From Cytophagales bacterium (GTDB taxonomy: Bacteria > Bacteroidota > Bacteroidia > Cytophagales > UBA9547), in the NCBI GenBank assembly GCA_025360395.1, contig JANYCH010000095.1, forward strand, positions 1-18,071: 18,071 bases of DNA, written 5' to 3'. Positions 1-6,966 of the stretch are shown piece by piece. Positions within the stretch are counted from its first letter, which is position 1, and each line of letters opens with the position of its first letter. The notes below the pieces were generated by a model that saw only the letters and a list, made by a program, of their open reading frames with translations, made no database searches and had not been told where the DNA came from. The position numbers and the translations under genes are program-made.

Positions 1-102
1 GCAGGTTTTCAAAAGGCACTAGAAACCCTTGATGATCTGAGCCGATCCGCGGAAAATCAATTATATAAGGTAGCTGCAATTAATCTTCGTAACTATTTCT
101 AA
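1..102 (+). CDS. C-terminal end of an unidentified protein (partial)
   Basis: Frame 1 of the plus strand is open from the window edge to a TAA at 100-102 and encodes the last 33 residues of a protein, ending in ...AAINLRNYF. The composition (A, L, E, D, K, R) suggests a soluble helical C-terminus, but I do not recognise the family. The gene starts outside the window. Its 3' end overlaps the convergent minus-strand membrane protein gene by 23 bp (80-102). The alternative is that this frame is open by chance over only 33 codons. I favour a real gene because the peptide has a normal amino acid balance. Confidence 0.5.
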   Translation, partial: AGFQKALETLDDLSRSAENQLYKVAAINLRNYF

Positions 103-457
103 ACTTGGTTCCCCTTGCATATTTATGAACCCAATACAAACCATCAATCCCGCATCCGAGGTAAAGAAACAAAATACAGATCATTACCTGAAAATGCGGG
201 GCTTCTTTGGTTTCAGGAATGTAATATTTGAAAATATAATAGAAGGCTATAGAAACTGCGAACAACGATAAAAAAGCAATATGCGGATTTTTTTTTGCAA
301 CCATTAAAGCTACAAAAACCAAACCAGCCCATAAAAACATTCCTAAAGCCGCCTGATATCCTTGCATATAGAAATATGCTCCATAACCAATTAAAACCAA
401 TCCTGAGCAAAAAACGATAAACCTGTTATACTTTAAAAACCCCATACTAAAATCCAA
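80..457 (-). CDS. Small integral membrane protein, four predicted TM helices
   Basis: This is a 125-residue protein of unknown function. Four hydrophobic segments are visible at about residues 13-31, 36-54, 59-80 and 89-110, followed by a short charged tail (ARGTKFRNSYED). An inner-membrane location is therefore likely. I see no catalytic motif. The start is ambiguous. The first Met (457) makes the gene overlap the stop of the upstream AsmA-like gene by 11 bp. Met5 (445) would start just past that stop and remove four residues (MDFS) that add nothing to the first helix. Either start fits co-transcription with the AsmA-like gene. The 3' end overlaps the convergent gene at the left edge by 23 bp. 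No family is assigned. Confidence 0.75.
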   Translation of the reverse strand: MDFSMGFLKYNRFIVFCSGLVLIGYGAYFYMQGYQAALGMFLWAGLVFVALMVAKKNPHIAFLSLFAVSIAFYYIFKYYIPETKEAPHFQVMICILFLYLGCGIDGLYWVHKYARGTKFRNSYED

Positions 458-3398
458 ATTTTTTACCTACGTCCTTTAACTTATCTTCTGCGTCTTTTTT
501 TACTTTATCCTCATTTTCTTTTCTGATCCTTTCAGCTTCCTGTCTTGCCCTTTCTTCAGCCTGTTTTTTTGCCTCGTCCACTTTTTGTTCAACTTGCTTT
601 TGCACCTGCTCTTTAACTTGTGTTTGAGGACTGGATTTGCTTTTTCCACCAGTTGAAACACCGGTAGGTACAATTTTTGGACTTGTGCTGGTACCGCCTA
701 TTTTGAAGTTCATGGTAATTTTCTCTGCCGGATCTATCGCCAAACCAAACTGACTTGCAATAGAAGAGGCTGCCTGAGTTATTGCACCACCTGGAACATC
801 CATTTTCATAACATAATCCAGAGTTCCATCCAAACCCTGACTTCCGCCTATATTAGCGGTATAATCACCTGCTTTAAGATCAAATGGTTTAACAAAGGCT
901 CGGCCATCTTTAATTTCTGCTTGTAATGTAGTATTTTTCAAGCTGGGATGGCGCAAGGATTCATTCTTAGTGATGTCGGCTAACTTTCCAAGCATATTAT
1001 TGTTCTTGATAACTGCGTCAAGAATGTTTATCACTCCTCCACCATTTAAAGTTGACATAACAGGAGACATAGCTTTGTCCATGTCTCCATTGATTTTAAA
1101 CTTAACACTTGCAGTTCCATCTATGTCCTTAGCAGCTGGCGCAAATGCCTGTATTGCGTTAAATGCAGTATAGGCTTTTGCAATAGATACATTTTTCATA
1201 TCCAGGTCGAAGTTGAATAATGGCTTGGTTATAACTTTCGAATCATATCCTCCATTTATTAAAAAACTTCCGTCAAGCATATTCAATGCAATCTGGCGCA
1301 TATTAAGAGCACCGTCCTTGATAATTATATCACCCTTCAAATTGGTGATATCCAGTTTATCATAAATGACTTTATTGATATTTGAACTTAGGATAAAGTC
1401 TATCGTCTTAGGTATTTCAACTGCAACAGTGGGTTCTTTTTTAGTTGGTTCAGCTGGTTTTGCAGCCTTGGGATCTTTCACCATCCACTCATCTACATTA
1501 AATGCGTTGGATGCAAAATTCATCTGGCCTTTGATAGTGCCTTTGCTGAACATATAGCCCATATAATTAGCTACGTACCCGGTTATGTCAATATCACTTT
1601 TACCAAGGAATCCGTTCAGCTTTGCAATATTCACCTTTTCAGGCGTAAAGTTTAAGCTTCCGTCTGTGATTTTGAATCCTTGTGGAAGTGAAAAGCTTTT
1701 GAATTCAAACGCTTTGAAGTCCATTTTACCACTTGTTGTAAGTTTGTCATATTTGCCTCCGGTAACCTGAGACATTTTGCCCTTCGTAGCAATATCTGCA
1801 ATTATTTTACCAGCTAGTGTCATACTGTCCAGCGGGAATATTCTTGTCATTTTACCAAGATCAATAATTCCATTGGCCTTTACATCGTAGTCTACATCAT
1901 CAAAATTTGAAAAGCTGCCGCTGGCATTTAATGGCTCACCGTCTAAAAGGAAGCTTAACGTATTAAGCAAGACTTTAGTATCGTTTAAAACACCAGTAGG
2001 ATTTGAAACATGTGCACTCATGTTCAGGTTCTCCAAAGGCTTAGGGAAATCTTTAGATTTTACATAACCATTGCTAAGGTTCATATCTGCCGTAACAGTC
2101 GGCATTTTTTTGGCTTTCTGATTGTACACACCTTTAGCATTTACCAGCAAAGCAAATAAGCCTTTCATATTCAAGCCATCAACCGGATATATTTTTTCAA
2201 TGTCAGCAAGGTTTAATTTAGCCTTTACATCCGCATCAAGTTTCATATTTGTAAGCCCAGAAATATAGGCCCTTGCATCTACCGGGTTTGGGCCCATGTC
2301 CATATGAAACTTTTTAAGGTTAAGGATGATATTGTCAATGACCCCGTCTTTATTGTCAACGGTTAAATCGCAAAATACATTGGTAACAGCAGTTGGCAAA
2401 TCAGGATACTGGAACATCCCTTTGTCAATTTTCAAGTTTAACCCAAAACCCGGGCTTTGTGTGCTGTCCTTCGCAATACCTTTGTAATAACCATCAAAAG
2501 CAACTATCCCATCAGTTTTTAGCTTATCAAAGTCTTTTGTAAAAATGCCTGGAACAAGAGACAAGATATTTTTGAATTCGGTTTCTTTTGCAGCAAATTT
2601 TATATCAAATATCATAGAATTGTCTGCAGGCATTGCAACTGAACCATCAAATCCAAAGCCAAATGCATTGATAATGAATTTGTTGTCTTTAAAGGTGTAT
2701 TTTGAATTCTTCATATCCATATTCATGGTCATGTCAGCATCCAGCTTTACCTTATTTAAATATGGTATTGAATCAAAAACAACGGTAACCTCATCTGCTT
2801 TTGTTTTAGTGGCCATGTCAAAAATATCTGACTTCAAATCGCCTGATCCTGAATGGTTAAGGTTTACAACTTTAGCATACAATGGCATGGAAGCGTCATT
2901 GTAAACCAGGTTTCCGTTCTTTATTTCCCAGGAGTCTACTGAAAGTGAAAAATCTGAGGCAGTTTCAGGTTCAGTAGCCTTAGTAGTATCAGCAGAAGCA
3001 ATCATGATATCCCAGCTGGCCATACCTCCTTTTGTTACCTGGACAAAGAGGTTTGGTTCATTCAAGTACACACTTTTGATTTTCATTTGATCGCCTGAAA
3101 TAACGCTCATAATGTCCACCACGATGTCAAACTCACCAATGTTTGCCAGTGTATCGCCTTCAAATGGTGCATTATTTATTACCCCGAACTGTTTTAGGTT
3201 TACAGATACGTTGGGAAAATGCTTAATAAGAGAAAGATTGAAGTTGTCTGCTTCATAATAAACTTTTGCATTTACTGATTTTGCAATGGCCTTGTCAACA
3301 GCTGCTTTTATTTTATCTCTAAATAAAAAGGGAATGGTAAATAAGGCAATAAAAATAAAAACCAGTACTGCTAACAGCACAACTAGCACTTTTTTCAT
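447..3398 (-). CDS. AsmA family protein (large periplasm-facing envelope protein)
   Basis: The protein has 983 residues. Residues 1-25 form a single N-terminal membrane anchor (MKKVLVVLLAVLVFIFIALF). An AsmA-type start follows: FRDKIKAAVDKAIAKSVNAKVYYE, then repeated short beta-strand stretches. The typical phrase 'GGMASWDIM' lies near residue 130. The body (about 150-900) is the long beta-rich segment of the AsmA/TamB-like superfamily. Residues 922-983 are a charged, Q/E/K/R-rich tail predicted to be helical or coiled-coil. Relatives such as E. coli AsmA, YhdP and TamB are anchored in the inner membrane, span the periplasm and are linked to phospholipid transport to the outer membrane. A similar role here is inference. 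The start gives a clean membrane anchor. It faces a 248-bp divergent spacer, so it probably leads its own transcription unit with the small membrane protein behind it. Confidence 0.88.
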   Translation of the reverse strand: MKKVLVVLLAVLVFIFIALFTIPFLFRDKIKAAVDKAIAKSVNAKVYYEADNFNLSLIKHFPNVSVNLKQFGVINNAPFEGDTLANIGEFDIVVDIMSVISGDQMKIKSVYLNEPNLFVQVTKGGMASWDIMIASADTTKATEPETASDFSLSVDSWEIKNGNLVYNDASMPLYAKVVNLNHSGSGDLKSDIFDMATKTKADEVTVVFDSIPYLNKVKLDADMTMNMDMKNSKYTFKDNKFIINAFGFGFDGSVAMPADNSMIFDIKFAAKETEFKNILSLVPGIFTKDFDKLKTDGIVAFDGYYKGIAKDSTQSPGFGLNLKIDKGMFQYPDLPTAVTNVFCDLTVDNKDGVIDNIILNLKKFHMDMGPNPVDARAYISGLTNMKLDADVKAKLNLADIEKIYPVDGLNMKGLFALLVNAKGVYNQKAKKMPTVTADMNLSNGYVKSKDFPKPLENLNMSAHVSNPTGVLNDTKVLLNTLSFLLDGEPLNASGSFSNFDDVDYDVKANGIIDLGKMTRIFPLDSMTLAGKIIADIATKGKMSQVTGGKYDKLTTSGKMDFKAFEFKSFSLPQGFKITDGSLNFTPEKVNIAKLNGFLGKSDIDITGYVANYMGYMFSKGTIKGQMNFASNAFNVDEWMVKDPKAAKPAEPTKKEPTVAVEIPKTIDFILSSNINKVIYDKLDITNLKGDIIIKDGALNMRQIALNMLDGSFLINGGYDSKVITKPLFNFDLDMKNVSIAKAYTAFNAIQAFAPAAKDIDGTASVKFKINGDMDKAMSPVMSTLNGGGVINILDAVIKNNNMLGKLADITKNESLRHPSLKNTTLQAEIKDGRAFVKPFDLKAGDYTANIGGSQGLDGTLDYVMKMDVPGGAITQAASSIASQFGLAIDPAEKITMNFKIGGTSTSPKIVPTGVSTGGKSKSSPQTQVKEQVQKQVEQKVDEAKKQAEERARQEAERIRKENEDKVKKDAEDKLKDVGKKFGF

Positions 3399-3437
3399 AA
3401 TTCGCTTAATTTGATGTTAAAATGTATGTTAAAATTT

Positions 3438-3467
3438 AAAGTCTAAAAGGATTCGTTGGTTAACAAA
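3438..3467 (-). promoter_or_regulatory. Possible promoter of the AsmA-like gene
   Basis: Read on the minus strand there is a TTTG (3467-3464), an 18-nt spacer and TAGACTTT (3445-3438), about 40 nt before the AsmA-like start codon. The -33 box and spacing fit the Bacteroidota pattern. The -7 box matches TAnnTTTG at only four of its six fixed positions, so this is weak. Confidence 0.25.
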
Positions 3468-3480
3468 AAAAGCATACCCA

Positions 3481-3504
3481 AATTGGTTTCTTTTAAAACC
3501 GATT
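3481..3504 (+). repeat. Inverted repeat in a divergent intergenic spacer
   Basis: The nine bases AATTGGTTT (3481-3489) face AAACCGATT (3496-3504) across a 6-nt loop. As plus-strand RNA this is a nine-pair stem with one G.U wobble. No T-run follows, so it is not an obvious terminator. It lies in the 248-bp spacer between the AsmA-like gene and the small plus-strand membrane protein and could be an operator or a leader hairpin. A short direct repeat, ATGTTAAAAT, occurs twice nearby (3414-3423 and 3426-3435). I see nothing else in this spacer. Confidence 0.35.
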
Positions 3505-3646
3505 GCAATATAATGAATTATCACACTGTCAAAAAAGATAAAATGCTTCACAAAGACAGTTTTTACATTTCCAGTTTATTCTATCAGTTATTTCTAAAAC
3601 GTAACCTTTGGCATCATTATTTTCCGGAAGCATTTTTTATATATTT

Positions 3647-3841
3647 ATGAATCTCAAAAGAATTTTCGGAGCCGTACTTACCACTATTGGTATTATAATC
3701 CTGTGTTACGGTGGTTATCTTTTTGTAACAAGTACAAACTCTTCAACAGGATGGAAAAGCATAACAGTTTCACTTTTACTTGGTTTGATCTTCTTCGGTT
3801 CAGGAATTGGCCTTGTTAAAGGAATGAAAGACGAGGCTTAA
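3647..3841 (+). CDS. Small two-helix membrane protein
   Basis: The protein has 64 residues starting at MNLKRIFGAV. An in-frame ATG at 3608 would add 13 residues (MASLFSGSIFYIF), but the short form has the normal pattern of a positively charged N-terminus followed by a helix, so I choose 3647. Two hydrophobic segments are visible, at about residues 7-27 and 38-58, with a polar turn between them (STNSSTGWKS) and a charged end (KGMKDEA). Similar two-helix hypothetical proteins are common in Bacteroidota, with no known function. The EamA transporter gene begins 36 nt downstream on the same strand, so the two may be co-transcribed. Confidence 0.7.
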   Translation: MNLKRIFGAVLTTIGIIILCYGGYLFVTSTNSSTGWKSITVSLLLGLIFFGSGIGLVKGMKDEA

Positions 3842-3877
3842 TTTCAATATTTGCATCTTTGTCTTTAAATCAACAAA

Positions 3878-4300
3878 ATGCAAACCTGGGTTATCTATGC
3901 AATTGTTTCGGCAGTATTTGCCGGACTTACTTCTGTTTTGGCCAAATCCGGACTGAAAGGGATCAGTTCTGACCTGGGATTGTCTATACGGACTGCCTTT
4001 GTTTTTATACTTGTCTCAGCAAATGTATTTTTTATTGGAGGGTTTAAAAATATTGGTGATTTAACTAAAAATAACCTTCTGTTTCTTGCGTTTTCAGGGT
4101 TGACAACTTCTCTTTCCTGGATATTTTATTACCGTGCAATGAAAGAGGGGGAAGTTTCCATGGTTGCCTCAATAGACAAAGGCAGCATCATCATCACCAT
4201 TTTGCTTTCATTTCTGATACTTAAAGAACCCATGACCATGAAATTACTAACAGGTGCCGTGTTTATTCTGATTGGAATGTTAATCCTTGTTTGGAAATAA
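3878..4300 (+). CDS. EamA (DMT) family transporter, half-size
   Basis: The 140-residue protein contains one EamA repeat and about five hydrophobic helices: 2-21, 36-55, 66-85, 95-112 and 117-138. Family hallmarks are the start VIYAIVSAVFAGLTSVLAKSG and the late stretch covering ILLSFLILKEP and LLTGAVFILIGMLIL. Full-size drug/metabolite transporters carry two such repeats (about 300 residues). One-repeat proteins of about 140 residues are a known class that probably acts as dimers. The substrate cannot be read from sequence. The gene follows the small membrane protein by 36 nt. A CATCTTTG at 3854-3861 is one base from the -7 consensus but has no matching -33 box. The gene converges on the minus-strand peptide gene at 4334-4510. 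Confidence 0.88.
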   Translation: MQTWVIYAIVSAVFAGLTSVLAKSGLKGISSDLGLSIRTAFVFILVSANVFFIGGFKNIGDLTKNNLLFLAFSGLTTSLSWIFYYRAMKEGEVSMVASIDKGSIIITILLSFLILKEPMTMKLLTGAVFILIGMLILVWK

Positions 4301-4328
4301 AAAAGAAAAGGAGGCTTTTGGCCCCCTT
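4297..4328 (-). terminator. Intrinsic terminator of the minus-strand peptide gene
   Basis: Read on the minus strand, AAGGGGGC (4328-4321), a 5-nt loop and GCCTCCTT (4315-4308) form an eight-pair stem with one G.U wobble. A T-rich run, TTCTTTTTTATTT, follows at once and overlaps the stop codon of the EamA gene. On the plus strand the central pair is a mismatch and no T-run follows the stem. The terminator therefore serves the minus-strand gene whose stop codon lies 5 nt before it. Confidence 0.75.
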
Positions 4329-4333
4329 GAAGA

Positions 4334-4510
4334 TCAGATGTTAGAGTATCCCCAATTACTCATAGCATTGGGCGAATGGTGCCGGTGAATATGCTCAGTC
4401 CCTTTGACATATTTATTTTTACTTTTTGGGTGATGTGGTTTGCAATAGGAAGATACATTCAACAACAACATACAAGCCAAAATACCGATCAGATTTTTCA
4501 TCGTTTTCAT
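4334..4510 (-). CDS. Small secreted histidine-rich peptide (58 aa)
   Basis: On the minus strand, ATG at 4510 opens a 58-codon frame ending in TGA at 4336-4334. It starts MKTMKNLIGILACMLLLNVSS, a good signal peptide of about 21 residues. A short basic, histidine-rich mature part follows with six His: H26, H27, H40, H42, H44 and H45. The motifs are KPHHPKSKNK and EHIHRHHSP, and the end is WGYSNI. Cys23 follows the hydrophobic core, but the residue before it is Tyr, so it is not a proper lipobox. Export to the periplasm or outside is more likely than lipidation. I know no family for it. A -7 promoter box 41 nt upstream and an intrinsic terminator just past the stop, both on this strand, support a real monocistronic gene. 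Metal (Zn, Cu or Ni) binding is a guess from the His content. Confidence 0.68.
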   Translation of the reverse strand: MKTMKNLIGILACMLLLNVSSYCKPHHPKSKNKYVKGTEHIHRHHSPNAMSNWGYSNI

Positions 4511-4551
4511 ATGCTTACAGTTTAAATTTATAATACTCCGTTTTGATGAAT

Positions 4552-4559
4552 CAAAGGTA
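4552..4559 (-). promoter_or_regulatory. Bacteroidota -7 promoter box for the histidine-rich peptide
   Basis: The minus strand carries TACCTTTG, a full match to the Bacteroidota -7 consensus TAnnTTTG, ending 41 nt before the ATG at 4510. The -33 side is weak: only TTT lies at the expected 19-nt spacing. The implied leader is about 35 nt. Confidence 0.55.
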
Positions 4560-4613
4560 CAACAGACTGAATATTTGGAAATTAAAGAAGGATTAGTAAG
4601 CGGTTAAAAACAA

Positions 4614-4633
4614 ATTAAACTAATATGTTTAAT
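4614..4633. promoter_or_regulatory. AT-rich palindrome, candidate operator
   Basis: ATTAAAC (4614-4620) and GTTTAAT (4627-4633) are perfect inverted arms around a 6-nt spacer (TAATAT). The 20-bp dyad lies between the divergent peptide gene and the SRPBCC gene, about 24 bp upstream of the candidate -33 box of the latter. Its size and symmetry fit a dimeric repressor site. No regulator gene is present in the window, and such dyads also arise by chance in AT-rich spacers. Confidence 0.35.
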
Positions 4634-4656
4634 AATTTATATAATCAAAAAGTCAT

Positions 4657-4686
4657 TTTGAACTTTCAAATTCTTTCACAAATTTG
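4657..4686 (+). promoter_or_regulatory. Candidate promoter of the tandem SRPBCC gene
   Basis: TTTG (4657-4660), an 18-nt spacer and CAAATTTG (4679-4686) match the Bacteroidota pattern with one mismatch in the -7 box. The ATG follows 36 nt later. Confidence 0.4.
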
Positions 4687-4722
4687 TATTCAGATTCAGA
4701 TTGATCTAATCCATAATACATT

Positions 4723-5568
4723 ATGAAAAAAATACATTTTAAAATAGAGATCAATGCCAAACCGCAAAAAGTTTGGCAGGTACTTTGGGATAATATAACC
4801 TACAAAAAATGGGCAGGTGTATTTATGGAAGGATCTTATGCTGTTACAGATTGGAAGCAGGGTAGCAAAGTCCAGTTTCTTTCTCCTGATGGAGGTGGTT
4901 TATACAGTCTTATCACAGAATGCCGGAGGAATGAATACATGGCTTTTAAACATATTGGAGAAATGAAAAATTTCGAAGAACTGCCTGTTGTCAAAGGAGC
5001 AGAATCCTGGAGCGGTTCTATGGAAACTTATACTTTAAAAGAACACAATGGAGTTGTTTTACTTGAATGCAGCCTTGATGCCACCGAGGAGATGGAAAAC
5101 TATTTTACCGACCTTTTCCCAAAAGCTATGGAGGTGGTAAAAAATTTATCAGAAACTCCACTCATGATAACAATTGAAGCCACAATAAATGCCCCAGTTG
5201 AAAAAACATGGAAATATTTTACCCTGCCTGAACATATAGTAAATTGGAATGCAGCCTCTGATGACTGGCATACTATAAAAGCAGAAAACGATTTAAGGGA
5301 GAGAGGAAAATTTTCGTCCCGAATGGAAGCTAAAGACAAAAGTTTTGGATTTGATTTTGGAGGGACTTATACCAGGGTAGATTTTAACCAAGCAATATCT
5401 TATACTTTGGATGATACCAGAAAGGTTGATATTAAATTTGATAGTAATGGGGCATCAACAAAAATAACTGAATCATTTGAATCAGAAACCCAAAATTCAC
5501 TTGAATTGCAACAAACCGGCTGGCAAATGATCTTGAATAATTTTAAAAAATATACTGAGGCAAATTGA
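4723..5568 (+). CDS. Tandem SRPBCC (AHSA1/START-like) domain protein
   Basis: The 281-residue protein holds two START-like ligand-binding domains of the SRPBCC/AHSA1 type. Domain 1 (about 1-145) opens with IEINAKPQKVWQVLWDNITYKKWA and has the family's WKQGSKVQF strand. Domain 2 (about 146-281) opens with IEATINAPVEKTWKYFTLPEHIVNW, has the RGKFSSRMEAKDKSFGFDFGG stretch, and ends in the typical helix GWQMILNNFKKY. Most AHSA1-type proteins have one domain of about 140-160 residues, so this is a duplication or fusion; the halves are clearly diverged. There is no signal peptide, so it is cytoplasmic. Relatives bind hydrophobic ligands or act with stress systems. The ligand here is unknown. It is monocistronic, with a candidate promoter just upstream, and convergent with the EnvC-like gene. 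Confidence 0.88.
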   Translation: MKKIHFKIEINAKPQKVWQVLWDNITYKKWAGVFMEGSYAVTDWKQGSKVQFLSPDGGGLYSLITECRRNEYMAFKHIGEMKNFEELPVVKGAESWSGSMETYTLKEHNGVVLLECSLDATEEMENYFTDLFPKAMEVVKNLSETPLMITIEATINAPVEKTWKYFTLPEHIVNWNAASDDWHTIKAENDLRERGKFSSRMEAKDKSFGFDFGGTYTRVDFNQAISYTLDDTRKVDIKFDSNGASTKITESFESETQNSLELQQTGWQMILNNFKKYTEAN

Positions 5569-5623
5569 TCTGGTAAATTCAAATCCTTAAGACGTTATTA
5601 CAATTCTTTTTCTACAGATTAAG

Positions 5624-6916
5624 TTATTTCCTTAACAACCACTCCTCAGGGTCGAGCTTTTCGTTGCTTCTCCAGATCTGAAACTGAAGCTGATAAACGT
5701 CGTCTTTATCACCGGAAACCTGGCCCAGAATTTCTTTGGACTTTACTTTGTGGCCTGTACTAACTATAACATTTTTCACCCTGGCATACACAGTAAAGTA
5801 ATTTCCATGCTGGATCATTACTACCATCCCCATTCCGGGAACATTTGCTACTGCAGATATTTTGCCATCAAATACAGCCCTCACCTCTTCGTCTTTATTG
5901 GTCTGAATATCCACCCCAAGATTTTCCACAATTACTCCTCTTAATACAGGATGCGATCTTCTTCCAAACCCCTGGCTGATGAAACCATGCTTAACCGGCC
6001 AGATCAGGAAAGATTTATTGGCTTGAAAAGAAGTGTTTATCTGTTTTGCCTCAGGAGTTTCGAAGATTCCTTCTTTCTTAATTTCCTCGTCAATCTTATC
6101 TCTTTCTTTGGCTGTTTTAGCATTTGCTTTTCTTCTTTCTGCTTCTTCTTTGGCCCTTGCTTTTGCCAAAGCTGTCGCCCTTTCTATTTCTTTTCTAACC
6201 AGGTCTGCAATTAAGCGGTCAAGCCTATGTACAGACTCCTTCTTTTCTTCCAGTTCTTTGGCAATTTCCTTCTCCTTTTTTGTTAATTCCTGGACAATCT
6301 GATCATGTTCGTCCTTTATTACAATCAGGTTTTCATTTTCTTTAACCTTAAACTGAAGCAGATCACCTTTTTTAAATCTTTTATCATTTAACGCAGACCT
6401 TTCCTTTTGAAGTATTTTATTAACATGAGAGATGGCTTTAATCTGCCTTTTCCTCATTTGATTATATTGTTCAAAATACTTCATCCTCATCACCAACTGG
6501 TTAAAGGATTCAGCTGAAAATAAAAAGCTTAATTTATCGATGCTGTTACCGGTTTTTTGAGCTGAATAAGCCATGCTTGCATATTCTGCTTTCATTTTGG
6601 CAACGTCCACTTCCAGCGCTTCAATTATAGAATTGGTTTCTACTATTTCTTCGTCTAAAAGGCTTATTTCTTCGGAAACATTTTTAATAATTTTGGTTGT
6701 TGTTTCCATCTTCTGTTTGATAACAGTAAGTTTTCCGATGGTGGCTGTTTTTTTATGCTTTGTTTCGTCAAGTATTTTATTAGCCTCTGCGATCCTTTTT
6801 AGATTCTCCTTTTTTTCCCTTTCTAATTGCTGTTTGGTTTTTTGGGAATAGGCAGCTTGCGGCCATAAAAAATGGCAAAAAATAAATACTAAAATAAATA
6901 TTGCACTATACTTCAA
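5624..6916 (-). CDS. EnvC-like murein hydrolase activator (degenerate LytM/M23 domain)
   Basis: The 430-residue exported protein has a signal peptide (about 1-24, ending AAYSQ), a long charged coiled coil (about 25-265) and a C-terminal LytM/M23 domain (about 302-430). The layout is that of EnvC, which sits in the periplasm and activates cell-division amidases. The domain lacks the zinc ligands of active M23 peptidases. The HxxxD position reads NLGVD (Asn332, with Asp336 kept), the usual YAH is YAR (Arg379), and the HxH motif is QFQ (Gln411, Gln413). It should therefore be a regulator, not an endopeptidase. No amidase partner is in the window. It is the last gene of the minus-strand run, 50 nt after the DUF4292 gene. 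I see no clear terminator in the 55 bp before the convergent SRPBCC gene. Confidence 0.87.
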   Translation of the reverse strand: MKYSAIFILVFIFCHFLWPQAAYSQKTKQQLEREKKENLKRIAEANKILDETKHKKTATIGKLTVIKQKMETTTKIIKNVSEEISLLDEEIVETNSIIEALEVDVAKMKAEYASMAYSAQKTGNSIDKLSFLFSAESFNQLVMRMKYFEQYNQMRKRQIKAISHVNKILQKERSALNDKRFKKGDLLQFKVKENENLIVIKDEHDQIVQELTKKEKEIAKELEEKKESVHRLDRLIADLVRKEIERATALAKARAKEEAERRKANAKTAKERDKIDEEIKKEGIFETPEAKQINTSFQANKSFLIWPVKHGFISQGFGRRSHPVLRGVIVENLGVDIQTNKDEEVRAVFDGKISAVANVPGMGMVVMIQHGNYFTVYARVKNVIVSTGHKVKSKEILGQVSGDKDDVYQLQFQIWRSNEKLDPEEWLLRK

Positions 6917-6966
6917 GAGGAATAATGTATGTGCACAAAAATGGCTCTTTTGATTGGAAGAAAAAA

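Noticed and set aside
2545..2904. 119-codon plus-strand frame inside the AsmA-like gene
   Set aside because: It is an antisense shadow of a well-supported 983-codon gene. Its hydrophobic look comes from the complement of the K/D-rich coding strand.
3456..3650. Plus-strand open frame of 64 codons in the spacer after the AsmA-like gene
   Set aside because: The composition is irregular and has no recognisable pattern. The frame covers the inverted repeat and runs into the better-supported start at 3647 in another frame. I treat the spacer as non-coding.
5569..5623. Bidirectional terminator between the convergent SRPBCC and EnvC-like genes
   Set aside because: There is a short T-rich stretch, but I could not find a convincing stem next to it.
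5624..6010. Active M23 metallopeptidase
   Set aside because: The His ligands of the catalytic zinc are replaced by Asn, Arg and Gln, so I annotate an activator.
5951..6851. Several plus-strand frames rich in Phe and Ser opposite the EnvC-like gene
   Set aside because: They mirror the Lys/Glu-rich coiled coil on the minus strand (AAA/GAA codons read as TTT/TTC). They are not independent genes.
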